Source of the DNA: Gordius sp. MW1
Taxonomy: Eukaryota > Nematomorpha > Gordioida > Gordea > Gordiidae
Direction: 5' to 3'
Assembly (NCBI GenBank): GCA_964036665.1
Contig: OZ038529.1
Location: forward strand, 21,524,060-21,588,059
Length of the DNA stretch: 64,000 nt
Shown here: positions 61,206 to 64,000 of the stretch, piece by piece
Layout of the letters: each line of letters starts with the position of its first letter
How positions within the stretch are numbered: the stretch's first letter is position 1
The notes under the pieces: generated by a model
What the model saw: the letters and a program-made list of their open reading frames with translations, nothing else
Database searches by the model: none
What the model was told of the DNA's origin: nothing
Program-made: the position numbers and the translations under genes

Positions 61206-61670
61206 TGCCCTATAAAGTTTTATGTATATCAATAGATAATTACGAAACTGGATAAATAATTCCTTGCAAATTACTTTTTTATAAATATTTGGCAGTTTTT
61301 ATAGCTTCAATTATCTGAATTTTAACATTGTGCCTATAATAAATTTTAATTACTCATTTATGTGAGCTATAATATAAATAATTTATGATATCTATTTGCC
61401 AAAAGGGAGGAGAGTGAAATGCCCCCTCCCCACTTTGGCTTTCTATAGCTTAATTTATCTGAAATTTGCATTTTGCCTATAGTAACTTTTAATTAATCAT
61501 TTATGCGAGACTTAATATCAAAAAGGTTGCAAATTATTTCAAATGAGTTGTACAAATAAAGTTTTTTCGTTCGTCTTATATTTGTATTAATCTTTTAATT
61601 TAACTCCAAAATCAATATACATAGAAATCTTTATAACTTAACTATTAATTCTTGTATTATATTATAAATC

Positions 61671-61794
61671 CATGTGCGTAGCTAGGGGGGGGGCGGCATT
61701 TATTAAAATTTATGGCTAAAATTTCAAAAAATCATTTTGCCCCTCCTTAAATCATTTTTGCCTCCCTCTAATTACAATGCAGGCTACGCCCATG
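61671..61794. mobile_element. hAT-type MITE (CATGGGCGTAGCCA family), copy 9
   Basis: Ends CATGTGCGTAGCTAGG and AGGCTACGCCCATG with a perfect 8-bp duplication TATAAATC on both sides. The shortest copy here (124 bp). Confidence 0.9.
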
Positions 61795-61869
61795 TATAAA
61801 TCCAAGTTGAAAATCATTAAAATTTTTCTCATTTAACTCATGGTTAATGTTATGCAGCTTTAAAATTAA

Positions 61870-62133
61870 CCTTCAAGTAATATATCAAACGACACTGAAT
61901 CCAAAAAATTATCACATGAGCAAGTTTCGGCCAAGACGGATGGCAAAAAATTATCAGTGGGGACTGATGGAGTGTCAGGAGTTGAGGATGACGTATTAAA
62001 GTCACCAGAAACCACAATCACTTGGGGCACCATATTGGCTCTTTTTGCTACAGCTGGTGCTTTTTCGGTTAGCAGCGTTTTGCAAGGAACCTGGACAATT
62101 AATAATAACGGAAAAGGTGACTTTAATAGTTAA
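61870..62133 (+). CDS. Open C-terminal exon with one hydrophobic segment, unknown protein (partial)
   Basis: An open plus-strand frame of 87 codons ends in TAA at 62131-62133 and has no ATG, as expected for a terminal exon. A possible acceptor is TTCAAG at 61872-61877. The peptide has a charged, Ser/Thr-rich start (NDTESKKLSHEQVSAKTDGK), an acidic patch (SGVEDDVLKSPE), one hydrophobic segment TITWGTILALFATAGAFSV and a polar tail QGTWTINNNGKGDFNS. That is compatible with a single-pass membrane protein. I do not recognise the family and cannot place upstream exons, since 60.9-61.8 kb is repeats. It could be chance, though such composition is unusual for random AT-rich DNA. Confidence 0.4.
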   Translation, partial: PSSNISNDTESKKLSHEQVSAKTDGKKLSVGTDGVSGVEDDVLKSPETTITWGTILALFATAGAFSVSSVLQGTWTINNNGKGDFNS

Positions 62134-62761
62134 AGAAGAATTAGCACCATGGATAGCTGCTTAACCTGGAGGATGAATATTAAATTTTAAAGATTATCTA
62201 TTGAATTTTTTTTCGGAATAATGAAATAATTGCCGTGAAGTTTTGTTGTAAATAACTCTGTCATAACAACCCTTAAATATGTATATTTTAACCATAGGGC
62301 TATTAAGACCGAGGATCACATTCAAAATAGTTTTATGGTATAAGTTCGAAACAAATCATGTGCATTAGAAAATAAAAAGTTAGGCACGGGGCAGCTGCCC
62401 CCCCCCCCAGTTTAAAATTAATTTGTGGTCAAGTTTTTAAAATTCTCATTCCACCCAGACATATTAAATCATATCAGAATATCTAATTTCTGCTATCGCC
62501 TCTGGAAATAATAAATAAGTTTATTAGCAGTCCCGCTTGTGGAACTGGTATAGCCCGGGGAACTCTTTATTTTTTGGATTTTTTTGTGATTAATGTAGCT
62601 GGTTAACTTTTTTCCTATATATATAAATTTTTTTTGGCAATTTCTCTAGCTTTTTGCTTTTCTTGTGTGAGTTTTTATTGGTGTTGGCGGCGGCAGACTT
62701 TAGGGCAAAAATGTATATAGTTGTCTGACTCCCTGCTTGACCATTGTCCCCTACCCCCTCA
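62134..62761. other. No gene seen; C-run and T-rich DNA
   Basis: Contains a C run near 62399-62410 after CAGCTGCC, which resembles the inner arm of the CATGGGCG MITEs without an identifiable end. Confidence 0.45.
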
Positions 62762-62840
62762 TAGGAATTCTCGACCCTTCCACCCTATCTCGTTCATAAA
62801 TTGCATAGCAAATGTGCTACATTTATACGGAGTTTAGATG
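62762..62840 (+). repeat. Solo right-end fragment of the Helentron-like family
   Basis: ATTCTCGACCCTTCCACC, TCATAAATTGCATAGCAAAT and TTTATACGGAGTTTAGATGA match the last 130 bp of copies A-D in order. The pyrimidine tract and the terminal stem-loop are missing. Confidence 0.72.
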
Positions 62841-63158
62841 AGTTTTGTAAAATAAAACCCCCAAAACTAGGCGGATGTACCGAAACGAAAAAACAAACTT
62901 CATCGGACCCTTGGCGGGGTGTTGGCCCCCCCCATATGATATACTTATTATTATATTTTTACAATTCAAATAAGGCCCAAAATTTCTAAATAAAAAAATA
63001 GGAGTATGGCCCTCGCCCGGGTTCGAATAATAAAATATAGGGACTGGCTCGGAGTTTTAATGGTTATAGAAATCTAAAAATAATTAATCATAACATAGCA
63101 TATTTTTCTTGAAGTTTTAATGAGTGATTTAACGTATTAAATAAAGGGATAAATTTTT

Positions 63159-63310
63159 AGTGTTGTAAAAACGGCTGGGTTTTGTTTGGTCGCCCTTTGA
63201 TTTTACTATGACTAACGGTCGCTTCTGGTCTGAAAAAATCATTGGTCTGTTTATGTAGTGGACTAAACCCAAAAGTTGATCAAACAAAACCCAGCCGTTT
63301 TTACAACACT
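63159..63310. mobile_element. Hairpin MITE (AGTGTTGTAAAAACGGC family), copy 2
   Basis: Long terminal inverted repeats: AGTGTTGTAAAAACGGCTGG at the left, CCAGCCGTTTTTACAACACT at the right, extending inward through TTTTGTTTGGTC. 152 bp with no coding capacity. No convincing target duplication; class not assigned. Confidence 0.82.
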
Positions 63311-63489
63311 GATAAATATAAATGAACTATCAAAATATAACATATTTATATTCAACTGAACAAGCTTTGGCAATATCACCAATTAAATGTTAGTGCCAAT
63401 ATTAACGTGATCGATCGGTCGCAAAATATTTGCGATTGAGACTATTATGGTTACACCCATAATATTCATATTTGCCAGTCTTGTTAAAG

Positions 63490-63625
63490 CTCCTTTTTAA
63501 AAGTAGCGAATCCCGCTCCCGCTCCTACCTTCTCAAAAGAAGCGAACTCCCGCTCCCGCTACATATTAAAAGGAGCGCTCCCGCTCCAACTAATGGAGTG
63601 CCGCTCCATAACCGCTCCTTTGATT
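63490..63625. repeat. CCGCTC-rich repeat block
   Basis: Repeats of CCCGCTCCCGCTC and GGAGCGCTCCCGCTCC separated by TACC-TTCTCAAAAGAAGCGAA. Alternating CGCTCC and GGAGCG words give inverted symmetry. It resembles the subterminal arms of some hAT elements, but no ends or target duplication can be set. Confidence 0.5.
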
Positions 63626-63699
63626 TTCCTTTTTTTGGAAGGTACACGAAACAAAATCATATTTTTTTATCAAAACGTTTTATTTATATTATATGATAT

Positions 63700-64000
63700 A
63701 TCTAAATATTTATAATCTTTTATTAGCTTTTAAAAGTAATAAATGTTCTAAATTAGAATCTAACAAACTAAAAGAGCATCATATCTGACAACCCAAGCTC
63801 ATTAAAACCATTTAAAAAAATATTATAAAATAAAGAAATATTGATTTTACCTGGTGTTTTTTTAAATTAAAGCTGCTGATTTTAGAGAAAGAAATCATTT
63901 TGTTGTTAATGCGCAATAGACATTTCGCCTTTAAGTTGACTTTATCATCTGTATCATCTATAAGCTTGAAATATTTTTTGTATGGTGGAAATGGAAATTT
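63700..64000. other. No gene seen at the window end
   Basis: AT-rich DNA with no supported feature on either strand. Confidence 0.5.

Overview
This is an AT-rich piece of an invertebrate animal genome. The evidence is short GT-AG introns (many of 35-50 nt), a full animal-type SMC6 gene, an ADAMTS-family gene, RTE retrotransposons, hAT, P-like, pogo-like and Helitron/Helentron-like DNA transposons, and a degenerate CCCTAA-type array. The sequence does not let me name the species or phylum.

Two host genes can be assembled exon by exon with unbroken reading frame. On the + strand, SMC6 runs from 12059 to 25987 (27 exons, 1054 codons). It encodes a subunit of the SMC5/6 complex, with Walker A, Q-loop, hinge, two coiled-coil arms, LSGGERS signature and Walker B all present. 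On the - strand, 37422 to 29268 (17 exons, 604 codons) encodes a secreted ADAMTS-family protein: signal peptide, prodomain, metalloprotease-like domain, disintegrin-like part, one thrombospondin type 1 repeat and a Cys-rich domain. Its zinc-binding HExxH is replaced by IQLVR and the third His by Pro, so it is predicted to be a pseudoprotease. A decayed + strand paralogue of its C-terminal six exons lies tail-to-tail with it at 27073-28544. A further open exon with a hydrophobic segment lies at 61870-62133.

The rest is mostly transposon debris. 0-12 kb: two fragments of one invertebrate retroelement C-terminal domain, two RTE pseudogenes in opposite orientation (3.9-6.5 and 6.6-7.8 kb), and a 1.46-kb hAT-type element. 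14.9-17.1 kb: a pogo-like MITE and a Helentron-like element in SMC6 intron 13. 39.6-47.4 kb: a P-like MITE, an RTE copy split in two by a Helentron-like insertion, more hAT MITEs, and a second near-identical copy of the 1.46-kb hAT element. 48.8-56.8 kb: a P-like (THAP) transposon remnant holding two Helentron-like elements in opposite orientation and a degenerate BED/hAT transposon. 57-64 kb: fragments of the same repeats and mostly unique AT-rich DNA.

Insertion dating is unusually clear. hAT-type elements have 8-bp target duplications, often perfect. Two Helentron-like copies have internal evidence of insertion (an empty-site duplicate at 51.4 kb and a split RTE). I used no database search: family calls rest on recognised motifs, and exon models on phase consistency.
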